Source: DYMC01 sp035406705 (GTDB lineage: Bacteria > Verrucomicrobiota > Lentisphaeria > Victivallales > GWF2-50-93). Taken from it: a stretch of 64,000 nt of DNA. The stretch lies in assembly GCA_964426675.1 (NCBI GenBank), contig CAYRRM010000009.1:23982-87981 (forward strand), given 5' to 3'. Positions 47,044 to 55,601 of the stretch are shown one piece after another. The notes beneath the pieces are model-generated. The model was not told where the DNA came from and made no database searches. It saw only the letters and a list, made by a program, of their open reading frames with translations. Each line of letters starts with the position of its first letter. Position 1 is the first letter of the stretch. A program made the translations under genes and the position numbers.

Positions 47044-49485
47044 TTATTTTTCTTCAAGGATTATTTTTTTTATTTTAAGTGTACCTTTTATTGGTGCAAA
47101 AAAGGGCTTACCTTTTTTTACTCCGACATATCCATAATTTTTTCCGCACGCAAAAAAAGCTTTAAAGTCTCCTTTTACTACTGGTTTTAGGTAGAGGATT
47201 TTCTCAACAGCATCATAATGTGCACCTGAGAAACCTTGAAGTAGAGCATATGAAGACATTGCACGAGCGTACCAATGCCCGCATTCGTATTCATTAAACT
47301 GGTTTCTTTTTGTTCCATCATATCTTTTTCTCAGAGTTTTTACAATTTTTTTTGCTTTTTCAATCTCACCAATCATCATAAGATGGCTTGCCACCTGATA
47401 CTCTATTCCCGTCCAGACCTCATCTGAGTATGGGAATGGAATAGATGGTTTATTACCACGTGGCCAGCTACATACTAATAGACCTCCTTCATTTCCCATA
47501 GCATAGCCAGATCTCTGTGGATTGATATGTTCAGATAGATTGTATTTATAGTTATATTTAAATACTGATCTTAAGTGTGAACGTGATATATTTTTTTCTA
47601 ATAGATTTCCTATTCCGCAGCATAGTGATATCCATTCTCCCAGTATTCCATCAGAGAGACAGCCTTCTCCATATTGATATTTAGGGCCTTCTTTTTTCAA
47701 GATTTCAATAGCTTCCGGGCTGTAGTTTACATTCCATTGTCCTTCTGCAGCTTTTACCGGAGAACCTGCCTTTAATCCCTCGTACTGGATTTTCTGGAAG
47801 ACATATTCTCCATTGAATAATTCCTCTTCGAGAAATTTTTTTCCGTTATTGTATAAATTTTTATACCTGGAACTATCTTCGCCCAAATAATCTTGAATCA
47901 GAAAAGCTGCCTTCAAAGCGCCAAGATAAAATGTCTGACAGAGCCCATCAGCTCCCCAAAATTCAATATCGTAAGTATTATGATGAGGTTCTATAATTAT
48001 CCCTTTTTCATCAGGATCCCATGTTTTTATACAATATTCCAGGCTATCTTTTACTTTTTTCCAAAGTTTTTTCATCCATTCTGAATCACCAGAAATCCTC
48101 CATTCTCTATAAAATTTCATTATTCCTCCAAGTTGTCCATCTGCGGCTGCATGATAGTTGTGATCTGGAGGGCGAATTGGAAGACTTGTTCTAAAATTCT
48201 GATGCCCTTCCTTATTTTGAGAAATGTTGAATTCACTTTCTCGAAGAGACCTTTCAAGATCAGGAAAGAGATGTGGTATTGCCTGAGCATAGTTCCATAC
48301 GTGTGTGCATGATCCGTGACAACATCCGGCACTATCAAAACAACCTTCCCAGCCCCATAAACGCCCATCACTTTGCCTTAAAACAGTAGGGGATTTTATT
48401 ATTGATAGGTTTGCTGCAATGGCTTCTGTAAATTCCTCCGGGAGACTTGTATTGAAAAATGCTCGAGAAAAGGAAAAAGATTCTTTTTTTAATCTATCAT
48501 ATTTAGTTCTTGAATAATCTACAATTTCATTTATGGATTTAAACTTTGAAGTATACCATGGTCGATAGTGGTCTTCTGGTGGATTGCAGGATGTTTTTTC
48601 AATTTCAGGTCCCGTCCTCAATTGTGAATATGGTACATACCAATTGAAAATTAATTTTATGGTTTTTTCTTCAGACGGTTCAAGTGTGAATTTTACAGCT
48701 AATACTGCGCCAGGCGATTGTCTTTCTCCTTCCGGGTAATCGTCACTTTCTATCAATTTTCCTTCTGATATATCTTTCCAGATCATGGTTTGAGTATCGA
48801 ACCATCCTCCGCGAAATAAACGCGTATTTACTTTTGCATTTTTTTCTAAAATAGATATGGAAAAGTAACTCTCTGCCCATTTTTTATCTTCTGTTGGTTT
48901 TTGTAAAAACATAAATCCTGATTTTATTTTTTTTACACTTGTTCCTGTTTTGTCTCTATCAAGGAAATTGAGAGAGGCAAAATAATATTTGGCAGAAATT
49001 TTTCTATTTACTTTGTTTTTGAATTTGTATTCAAGAGCCGCAAACGGTAGAGAACTGTTATCTGAATCACCTGGTATAAAAGGACTCCATCCTGTTATTT
49101 CACAGTCGAGAGAAATTTGAGGATCGTTTAACTCTATTTGTGCAAATGGAAATTGAGCCCTGAACCTGCATGACTTAAAACGTGGAAAACCATATGTCTT
49201 ATCTCCTAATCCATTACCTGAATTTGGCCAGAACATTATTTTTCTGTCTGGAATAGGGCCTTCAAGAACTTTTGATAGTTTTGTTTTATCTTCAATGTGA
49301 ATGGCACTGAATAAATATGGTTCATTGTGGATTTCTGGTTTATGCCAGATAGAAAAATTAGATAATTTACCACTACCTTCAAGGCAAAACATTCCTGCTC
49401 CAATTCCACCAATAGGAAATGCTGTGTAATCAAGATTTTTCCCACTTTTCCATTCGGTTGAAAAAGCAATTATATCTTTTTTCAT
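47044..49485 (-). CDS. GH116 family glycoside hydrolase (beta-glucosidase/glucosylceramidase type)
   Basis: 813 residues. An N-terminal beta domain starts with YTAFPIGGIGAGMFCLEGSG, the usual opening of the family. The catalytic alpha/alpha barrel has GCCHGSCTHVWNYAQAIPHL, the nucleophile region IEPHHNTYDIEFWG (Glu), and the acid/base region EGCLSDGILGEWISLCCG (Asp). No signal peptide is seen, so it probably acts in the cytoplasm on imported glycosides. GGAG precedes the ATG. The sugar specificity (glucose, xylose or GlcNAc) cannot be read from sequence alone. Confidence 0.88.
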   Translation of the reverse strand: MKKDIIAFSTEWKSGKNLDYTAFPIGGIGAGMFCLEGSGKLSNFSIWHKPEIHNEPYLFSAIHIEDKTKLSKVLEGPIPDRKIMFWPNSGNGLGDKTYGFPRFKSCRFRAQFPFAQIELNDPQISLDCEITGWSPFIPGDSDNSSLPFAALEYKFKNKVNRKISAKYYFASLNFLDRDKTGTSVKKIKSGFMFLQKPTEDKKWAESYFSISILEKNAKVNTRLFRGGWFDTQTMIWKDISEGKLIESDDYPEGERQSPGAVLAVKFTLEPSEEKTIKLIFNWYVPYSQLRTGPEIEKTSCNPPEDHYRPWYTSKFKSINEIVDYSRTKYDRLKKESFSFSRAFFNTSLPEEFTEAIAANLSIIKSPTVLRQSDGRLWGWEGCFDSAGCCHGSCTHVWNYAQAIPHLFPDLERSLRESEFNISQNKEGHQNFRTSLPIRPPDHNYHAAADGQLGGIMKFYREWRISGDSEWMKKLWKKVKDSLEYCIKTWDPDEKGIIIEPHHNTYDIEFWGADGLCQTFYLGALKAAFLIQDYLGEDSSRYKNLYNNGKKFLEEELFNGEYVFQKIQYEGLKAGSPVKAAEGQWNVNYSPEAIEILKKEGPKYQYGEGCLSDGILGEWISLCCGIGNLLEKNISRSHLRSVFKYNYKYNLSEHINPQRSGYAMGNEGGLLVCSWPRGNKPSIPFPYSDEVWTGIEYQVASHLMMIGEIEKAKKIVKTLRKRYDGTKRNQFNEYECGHWYARAMSSYALLQGFSGAHYDAVEKILYLKPVVKGDFKAFFACGKNYGYVGVKKGKPFFAPIKGTLKIKKIILEEK

Positions 49486-49590
49486 AAAAGAGTTCTCCTA
49501 ACTTTTATTATTTGTCTATGTTTTTACTAATTAGTGAAAAATAATAATACCTTTAAACTATAATTTTAAAAAGAAGAAAAGCAAAAAAAA

Positions 49591-49606
49591 ACGTGAACGA
49601 TTACAT
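49591..49606. promoter_or_regulatory. possible LacI-type operator between GH116 and asnB
   Basis: ACGTGAACGATTACAT has a central CG flanked by halves of the LacI/PurR kind, but the two halves agree at only 3 of 6 positions. It lies about 105 bases upstream of the GH116 start. Tentative. Confidence 0.25.
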
Positions 49607-49644
49607 TAATACACAAAGATAAAAAATCATTTATTAAAGAGAAG

Positions 49645-49673
49645 TTGACAATTTACAAAAGACGAATTATATG
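49645..49673 (+). promoter_or_regulatory. asnB: possible promoter of asnB
   Basis: A perfect TTGACA at 49645-49650, a 17-base spacer and TATATG at 49668-49673. Transcription would begin near 49680, after the upstream ATG at 49671 but before the ATG at 49707. This agrees with the shorter protein start. Confidence 0.45.
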
Positions 49674-49706
49674 TTGTGCTCAATTTTTTTTTGGGGTGTA
49701 ATTTTT

Positions 49707-51587
49707 ATGTGTGGTATAGCAGGAAAGGTAAATTTTTCCAGAGAAATAATAAGACCAGAAGAGTTTTGCGAAGTTCGCAAAAAACTTAGGCATCGCGGAC
49801 CTGATGGCGATGGATATAAGATATTTGAAAATTGTGGACTTGCACATACTCGCCTTTCGATCATAGATATTCCTGGAGGTACTCAGCCAATGTCAAATGA
49901 GGATGCTTCCATATGGATAGTTTTTAATGGTGAAATGTATAATTTCCAGGAATATCGCAGTTTTTTGTTGAAAAGAGGGCATATATTCAAGTCTAATTCA
50001 GATACCGAAGTTATCATACATCTTTATGAGGAGTTCGGATTGAATTTCCTTTCAAAAATTAATGGTATGTTTGCTTTTGCCATATTAGATATAAAGAAAA
50101 AAAAATTAATTCTTGCCAGAGACAGATTAGGACAGAAACCTTTGCATTATTTCAAGTCCAATAATGTTTTTGCTTTTGCCAGCGAACTGGCAGCATTGAG
50201 AACTTTTTCTGAATTTCCAAATACTATAAATTTTCAAGCAATCCATCATTATTTTTCTTTGCAGTATGTGCCATGTCCTATGACTGCATATGAAGGTGTA
50301 TTTAAGTTGCCGCCAGCTCATTATATTGAGCTTGATATTGTTTCTGGTAATTTTAATCTGAGCCGTTATTGGAACCTTGATTTTTCAAAAAAAATTAATT
50401 TGAATGAATATGAAGCACTTTCTGAACTTTATGATATTTTACTTGATTCAGTAAAATTGCGTCTTATTTCTGATGTTCCGATAGGTGTCTTTTTATCTGG
50501 GGGGCTTGACTCATCTATTATTACAGCTTTGATGGCAGACTTAGGAGTTTATCCTTTGAAGACGTTTACCGTCGGATTCACTGAAAAATTGTATGATGAA
50601 AGATTTGCAGCTAGAAAGATTTCTGCGAAATTCGCAACATGTCATTACGAAAAAATGGGAAATCCTGATGATTTTGAGCTATTGAAAAACCTGATTATGA
50701 AAATAGGTGAACCTTATTCTGATTCATCAATTTTACCAACAGCATTGATTAGTAAATTTGCATCTGAAGAAGTGAAAGTTGTTTTAGGTGGCGATGGGGC
50801 CGATGAACTCTTCTGTGGTTATTATAGATATTTGCTAATGAGGTATTCTTCTTTTGCAGATATATTGCCATTATCATTGCGTTCTCTTCTATCCAGGGCT
50901 ATAAATTCGATTTTGCCATCTGTAGTTAATGAACGTTCTTTTGCGGGGAAGATTTTCAGGTTACTTAAATTTTTTGCAGAAAAATCGGAAAAAAAATATT
51001 ATAGAATCATTGTTCGTTTTGATGAAGAACTTAAGAAAAGTATTTATGGAGAAAAACTTCTGGGAAATTATTTGGAGACAGATTGTTTTTTAAGTAGTTT
51101 CATAGATTTGCTTTCATCTAAGAATTCAGTGGAGAAATATTCCGAACTTGACATTCAGACTTATCTCAATGGCGATATTTTGACGAAACTTGATATAGCA
51201 TCTATGGCAAACTCAATTGAATTAAGATCGCCTTTTTTAGACTATAGAGTTGCACAATTTGCATCATCTTTGCCTTTGAACTTCAAGCAAAAAGGTAGAT
51301 TGAGAAAATATATCTTGAAAAAAGCATTTGAAGGTATTTTACCAGACGAAATTATATACTCAAAGAAAAAAGGTTTTGGAGTGCCAGTAGCTGATTGGTT
51401 AAGGGGCAAATGGAAAAAACATTGTGAAGAATATGTGCTTGAAGGTAGGATAGTAAAGGAGTCTTATATTTCAAGAGAAGGGTTTAATAGAATTTTGAAA
51501 GAGCATCTTGAGTTTAAGCAAGATCATAGTTATGCGATTTTCGCAATTTTATGTTTTGCATTATGGATTGAAAATAATACGAATTAG
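49707..51587 (+). CDS. asnB: asparagine synthase (glutamine-hydrolysing)
   Basis: 626 residues. An N-terminal glutaminase domain begins MCGIAGKVNFS; Cys2 becomes the nucleophile after Met removal, which fixes the start at 49707 and not the ATG at 49671. Further motifs are RHRGPDGDGY and HTRLSIIDI. The synthetase half has the PP-loop FLSGGLDSSIITALM and the acidic pair region GGDGADELFCGYYRY. Such AsnB-type enzymes make asparagine but also modify surface sugars or peptides in glycan clusters; nothing here decides between them. Three palindrome copies lie inside. Confidence 0.93.
   Translation: MCGIAGKVNFSREIIRPEEFCEVRKKLRHRGPDGDGYKIFENCGLAHTRLSIIDIPGGTQPMSNEDASIWIVFNGEMYNFQEYRSFLLKRGHIFKSNSDTEVIIHLYEEFGLNFLSKINGMFAFAILDIKKKKLILARDRLGQKPLHYFKSNNVFAFASELAALRTFSEFPNTINFQAIHHYFSLQYVPCPMTAYEGVFKLPPAHYIELDIVSGNFNLSRYWNLDFSKKINLNEYEALSELYDILLDSVKLRLISDVPIGVFLSGGLDSSIITALMADLGVYPLKTFTVGFTEKLYDERFAARKISAKFATCHYEKMGNPDDFELLKNLIMKIGEPYSDSSILPTALISKFASEEVKVVLGGDGADELFCGYYRYLLMRYSSFADILPLSLRSLLSRAINSILPSVVNERSFAGKIFRLLKFFAEKSEKKYYRIIVRFDEELKKSIYGEKLLGNYLETDCFLSSFIDLLSSKNSVEKYSELDIQTYLNGDILTKLDIASMANSIELRSPFLDYRVAQFASSLPLNFKQKGRLRKYILKKAFEGILPDEIIYSKKKGFGVPVADWLRGKWKKHCEEYVLEGRIVKESYISREGFNRILKEHLEFKQDHSYAIFAILCFALWIENNTN
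49767..49779. repeat. TGCGA-N3-TCGCA palindrome, copy 13 (spacer AGT)
   Basis: Exact copy near the start of asnB, read as Cys-Glu-Val-Arg. Confidence 0.9.
50624..50636. repeat. TGCGA-N3-TCGCA palindrome, copy 14 (spacer AAT)
   Basis: Exact copy in the middle of asnB, read as Ala-Lys-Phe-Ala. Confidence 0.9.
51533..51545. repeat. TGCGA-N3-TCGCA palindrome, copy 15 (spacer TTT)
   Basis: Exact copy near the end of asnB, read as Ala-Ile-Phe-Ala. Confidence 0.9.
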
Positions 51588-51597
51588 GAGATTAATC

Positions 51598-51738
51598 TTG
51601 TTCATTTCACATTTTTTCCGAAATAAGCGTTTTAGTAATCCTTCTAAAATTAAGCAAGATTTCTGGAAAAAGAGCGTTGTTGTCGATAAAATCAAATACT
51701 TGGGGGAGGGCGCTCTTGTGTTGTTTACTGCTAAATAA
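51598..51738 (+). CDS. possible 46-residue peptide after asnB
   Basis: A TTG start at 51598 stands 8 bases after GGAG, just past the asnB stop. The peptide is basic with a hydrophobic end (DKIKYLGEGALVLFTAK). No family recognised. It may be a gene remnant, a true small protein, or chance. It is the only possible coding content in the 334-base gap between asnB and topA; the rest of that gap shows nothing clear. Confidence 0.3.
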   Translation: MFISHFFRNKRFSNPSKIKQDFWKKSVVVDKIKYLGEGALVLFTAK

Positions 51739-51921
51739 ATATCCTATTCATAGTTCATAAAATTTCGGGCGATCTGATTATTTATTAGCTTCCAGTGAAG
51801 AAAAATTTTTGCTTTTAAAAAGATGAAAAGATGTTAAACTATATAGAATTTAAGAAAAATTAAAATCTTATTGCTTTATTGCGTATTAATTTGAAAATAA
51901 AATGGAGTTGTAAAAATTCTA

Positions 51922-54480
51922 ATGAAAGATTTAGTTATAGTTGAATCACCTACAAAAGCTCGCACAATATCTAAAATACTTGGAAATCAATATACAGTTG
52001 CAGCATCTATGGGACATGTCAGGGATTTGCCTGAGAATACACTCGGAGTAAACATTTCCAATCATTTCCAACCCTATTATCAGATTACAAAGAAATCTGT
52101 TGTTGCGAATCTTAAAAAGCTATGTCATTCTGCAAATACAGTCTACCTTGCCCCGGATCCTGACCGTGAAGGGGAAGCAATTGCATGGCATATAAAAGAG
52201 CTTCTTGCTAAAGAGTTGAAATGCGATTTTCGCAGAGTGGTTTTTCATGAAATAACAAAAACAGCCGTTTCAGAAGCCTTCAAGCACCCTGGTGATATTA
52301 ATATGAATCTTGTGAATTCACAACAGGCAAGAAGAATTCTCGATAGGATTGTAGGATATAAGATAAGTGAAATGTTATGGTCAAAGATCAGTAAGGGACT
52401 GAGTGCAGGAAGAGTGCAATCTGTAGCCCTCAGAATTATATGTGAAAGAGAACGTGAAATTCAAAACTTCGTACCTGAAGAATATTGGTTGCTTAATGCG
52501 AATTTCGCAAAACAGAATGGGCTTTTCGAATACAAGGGCAAGCTAGTCTCAGTTAATGGACAAAAAATTGCTAATATAAAGGCTGTTGATGCCGAGAAAA
52601 TAGCTAAAGCAATAGAGGAGAACAATGGAAGTTTTATAGACGATATCTTATTAAAGAGAAGGCAAAAATATGCTCCTCCACCGTTTATTACAAGCACATT
52701 ACAACAGACCGCTGTTCAATATCTACGCATGACAGCATCTCAGACTATGAGGATAGCGCAGCAATTATATGAAGGAATTGAAATTGGTGGAGAAGGGGCT
52801 ACAGGTTTGATTACTTATATGAGGACAGATTCTTTTAATGTTTCAATGGAGGCACTTGGGGCTTGTAGGGCTTTTATAAGTCAAAATTTTGGAGAAGATT
52901 TTTTGCCAGAGAAACCGAATTTTTTTAAAAGTGCAAGAACTGCACAGGAGGCTCACGAAGCAATAAGGCCAACGAGTGTTTTTCGGACGCCAGAATCTAT
53001 AAGAAATTACCTTTCTACAGAACAATTCAAACTTTATTCTCTTATATGGAAAAGATTTGTAGCAAGTCAAACTAAACCTGCTGAATATGATGTTGTTACT
53101 GTATCCACAATTGTAAATGGTTCAGATAAAATGAAATACGAATTTAAAACAACTGGTTCTACACTTGTTTTTGATGGTTATCTCAAGGTTTATGAAATAA
53201 ATACAGAAGAAGATAAATCAGGAGAAAATGATTGTGATAATCTTGATGCCAGGACATTACTCTCATCATTAGAAAAGGGCGAAAATGTTTTAATGAAATG
53301 TCTTAACAAAGAACAAAAATTTACGGAACCTCCAGCAAGATTCTCAGAAGCAACATTGATTAAAGAGCTTGAAAGCAATGGAATAGGAAGACCTTCTACA
53401 TACGCGACTATTTTGAGCACGATATTAAGCAGAAAATATGTAGAAAAAGTAAAGGGCAGACTGCTTCCTACTGAGCTTGGTTTCAAGGTAAACGATATTC
53501 TTATTAGAACTTTGGGAGAATTATTTCAGGTGGGATTTACTGCGCAGATGGAGGCAGAGCTTGATAAAATAGAAGAAGGTGGACTTGAATGGAGAAAGAT
53601 GCTTTTTGATTTTTATTCGCAATTCTCTCTATGGCTAAAAAATGCAAAACTTGACGGAGCACCTGAGGATAAAAATATAAAAGTTCTCATAGAAGCTCTT
53701 GATTCTGTTAAAAATTGGGAATTACCAGATAAGGGTAGGGGTAGAAAATTTAATGATAAAAAATTTTTTGAATCAGTAAAAGAGTATTATAACAATGCTG
53801 GTACAATTTCAGAAAAACAATGGAAAGCTCTCCTTTCTCTCATTGTAAAATATAGAGAGCAAATTGAGAATTTTAAGGAAATTTCTGAAAGTTTTTCTCT
53901 CTCTAAAATGATAGAAAAAAAAGAGGCCGATGATAGAGAAAAAAAACTCCCTCATAATGTTGAAAAAAATCAAAAAATTATGAATGTTATTTCTGAAATT
54001 CTAAAAATTATAAAAGAGCAAAAAAACATTGATGTTGAATCAAATGTTAAAGGTAGGTATGATGATAGTAAATTTTTATATTCTTTTTCGAAACGTCTAT
54101 CTTCTGGTGGTATTCTCAGCGAAAAACAGTTGTCTGTTCTTTCCAGAATAATTTTAAAGTATAAAGATAAAATTAGTTCTTATGAAGATCTAAAAACGCT
54201 CCTCAATATAGATGAAAATGCATTGTCTGTTAAAAAAGTAGAGAGAAAAATGACGGGTGAACAGGACAATACAAAAATCGCAGAAATTATATCGCAACTG
54301 AATAAAATACAAGATTGGCAAGGAAGTGGAAGACGAAATGATAAATCATTCTTTCTATCTCTGGCTAAACAATTTACAGCTAAAAAAACATTGAGTGAAA
54401 AACAATATCTTGCACTCCAAAAGCTTGCTTCAAAATATTTATTAGGAGAACATTTAGAGCAGAGAATAGAAAAAAAATGA
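51922..54480 (+). CDS. topA: DNA topoisomerase I with unusual C-terminal repeats
   Basis: 852 residues. Relaxes negatively supercoiled DNA by single-strand passage. The Toprim domain starts MKDLVIVESPTKARTISKIL, with acidic DPDREGEAIAWH near 78-89. The catalytic Tyr299 lies in GLITYMRTDSFN, and GIGRPSTYATILSTI follows. The core ends near 575. The usual C-terminal zinc ribbons (four Cys each) are missing. In their place are three copies of a roughly 65-75-residue helical module at about 585-660, 686-765 and 784-845, each with an RxxD/N-DKxFF-like motif and a SEKQ-xxxL segment. The gene lies 39 bases before the coiled-coil gene leading into rplV. Confidence 0.93.
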   Translation: MKDLVIVESPTKARTISKILGNQYTVAASMGHVRDLPENTLGVNISNHFQPYYQITKKSVVANLKKLCHSANTVYLAPDPDREGEAIAWHIKELLAKELKCDFRRVVFHEITKTAVSEAFKHPGDINMNLVNSQQARRILDRIVGYKISEMLWSKISKGLSAGRVQSVALRIICEREREIQNFVPEEYWLLNANFAKQNGLFEYKGKLVSVNGQKIANIKAVDAEKIAKAIEENNGSFIDDILLKRRQKYAPPPFITSTLQQTAVQYLRMTASQTMRIAQQLYEGIEIGGEGATGLITYMRTDSFNVSMEALGACRAFISQNFGEDFLPEKPNFFKSARTAQEAHEAIRPTSVFRTPESIRNYLSTEQFKLYSLIWKRFVASQTKPAEYDVVTVSTIVNGSDKMKYEFKTTGSTLVFDGYLKVYEINTEEDKSGENDCDNLDARTLLSSLEKGENVLMKCLNKEQKFTEPPARFSEATLIKELESNGIGRPSTYATILSTILSRKYVEKVKGRLLPTELGFKVNDILIRTLGELFQVGFTAQMEAELDKIEEGGLEWRKMLFDFYSQFSLWLKNAKLDGAPEDKNIKVLIEALDSVKNWELPDKGRGRKFNDKKFFESVKEYYNNAGTISEKQWKALLSLIVKYREQIENFKEISESFSLSKMIEKKEADDREKKLPHNVEKNQKIMNVISEILKIIKEQKNIDVESNVKGRYDDSKFLYSFSKRLSSGGILSEKQLSVLSRIILKYKDKISSYEDLKTLLNIDENALSVKKVERKMTGEQDNTKIAEIISQLNKIQDWQGSGRRNDKSFFLSLAKQFTAKKTLSEKQYLALQKLASKYLLGEHLEQRIEKK
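52222..52234. repeat. TGCGA-N3-TCGCA palindrome, copy 16 (spacer TTT)
   Basis: Exact copy inside topA, read as Cys-Asp-Phe-Arg. Confidence 0.9.
52497..52509. repeat. TGCGA-N3-TCGCA palindrome, copy 17 (spacer ATT)
   Basis: Exact copy 275 bases after copy 16 in topA, in another frame (Ala-Asn-Phe-Ala). Confidence 0.9.
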
Positions 54481-54519
54481 AAAAAAATTTAAAAAAAATT
54501 AAATTTTGATTGGACAACT

Positions 54520-55236
54520 ATGCGATATGGATATATTTTATGCGCCCTGTTAGTTTCTTATTTTGTTTTTTTCTCTCAAGCAGATGATTTGAATAGAGAA
54601 AAAAATGAACAAGAGTTAGATAAAAATGCCGAAATCCAGGCATTAAAAAATGAAAACAGCATTTTGAGAAAAGAAATTGCTGATGTTCTTTTGAAGAATA
54701 AAATACTTGAGGACGAAAAACGCAAACTTGAACTTGGTTTGCTGACAGTTTTTCCAGAAGCTGATAAGTTATCTTTATCTGACAGAGAGCTTCAAATGTT
54801 AAAAGACATGCTCCTATTGCGTGATGCTGTCAGAAAACTTGCAGAAAGCAAGAATACATTAGTAAAGGACTTAGAAGCCTTTTTAAAAGCTGGATCACCG
54901 GAAGAAGTTGTTCTAAAAGCGAAGATATCTGTTGCTCTTGATGGATTATCAAAAGCAATTGATAACCTTCTCTTGCTTATGGAAGCTTCAGTGGAAAAAC
55001 CTAACCTTAGTCAATGTTCAGTGGTTGACATTGATAACAAGAACAAGATAATCACTCTTTCTGCAGGTTCGTCCGAAGGAGCTTTTTGCGGATTATATTT
55101 AACCGCTAAAGATGATAAAGAAATTTGTGCAGTGATAATATCTGTGAGGCCGTTTTCTTCAGCAGCTATGTTGCTGAAAGGTGAAATAGAGAAAATTCTT
55201 CCCGGAATGATTTTTATACCGGGAAAAGTTAAATAA
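54520..55236 (+). CDS. exported coiled-coil protein upstream of rplV
   Basis: 238 residues. Signal peptide at 1-21 (YGYILCALLVSYFVFFSQA). A coiled coil follows (about 28-75: NAEIQALKNENSILRKEIAD), then a second helical part. A C-terminal beta domain of about 65 residues starts at SVVDIDNKNKIITLSAGSSE and ends LPGMIFIPGKVK. Similar layouts occur in wall-associated proteins of the MreC kind, but the family is not recognised. Only 16 bases separate it from rplV, so it should be co-transcribed with the ribosomal genes, which is odd for an envelope protein. Confidence 0.7.
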   Translation: MRYGYILCALLVSYFVFFSQADDLNREKNEQELDKNAEIQALKNENSILRKEIADVLLKNKILEDEKRKLELGLLTVFPEADKLSLSDRELQMLKDMLLLRDAVRKLAESKNTLVKDLEAFLKAGSPEEVVLKAKISVALDGLSKAIDNLLLLMEASVEKPNLSQCSVVDIDNKNKIITLSAGSSEGAFCGLYLTAKDDKEICAVIISVRPFSSAAMLLKGEIEKILPGMIFIPGKVK

Positions 55237-55252
55237 ACAAATTAAGGAAGTT

Positions 55253-55591
55253 ATGGAAGTACATGCTATAACAAAATATGCGAGAGTATCGCCAACTAAG
55301 GCAGTGGCTATTGTCAATCTTCTGCCTGGTAAATCGGTAAATGAGGCTATTGCGATGATGTCTCTTGAGCCGAGCAAATCAGCTAGAATAATTTTGAAGA
55401 CATTGAGCTCTGCTCTTGCCAATGCGGAAAATAATCTTGGACTCAAACGCAATAATCTCTATGTAAAGTCTGCACTTGTTACGCCTGGACCAATGTATAA
55501 GAGATATAGGCCAAAGGCCAGAGGTATGGCGGGGAGAATCCGCAAAAGAACAAGTCATTTTACCGTAATTTTAACGGATGAATTAAAATAA
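55253..55591 (+). CDS. rplV: 50S ribosomal protein L22
   Basis: 112 residues. L22 lines the exit tunnel. Start MEVHAITKYARVSPTKAVAI and end KRYRPKARGMAGRIRKRTSH are the family's. GGAAG precedes the ATG. In the standard S10 operon rplV follows rpsS; here the six preceding genes (rpsJ to rpsS) are missing from this locus. Confidence 0.96.
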   Translation: MEVHAITKYARVSPTKAVAIVNLLPGKSVNEAIAMMSLEPSKSARIILKTLSSALANAENNLGLKRNNLYVKSALVTPGPMYKRYRPKARGMAGRIRKRTSHFTVILTDELK

Positions 55592-55601
55592 GGAGTTTAC
55601 T

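Noticed and set aside
4930..52509. The 13-bp palindrome as a LexA/SOS box or other promoter operator
   Set aside because: All exact copies lie deep inside genes and not at promoters, and the spacing differs from the CGAAC-N4-GTTCG type.
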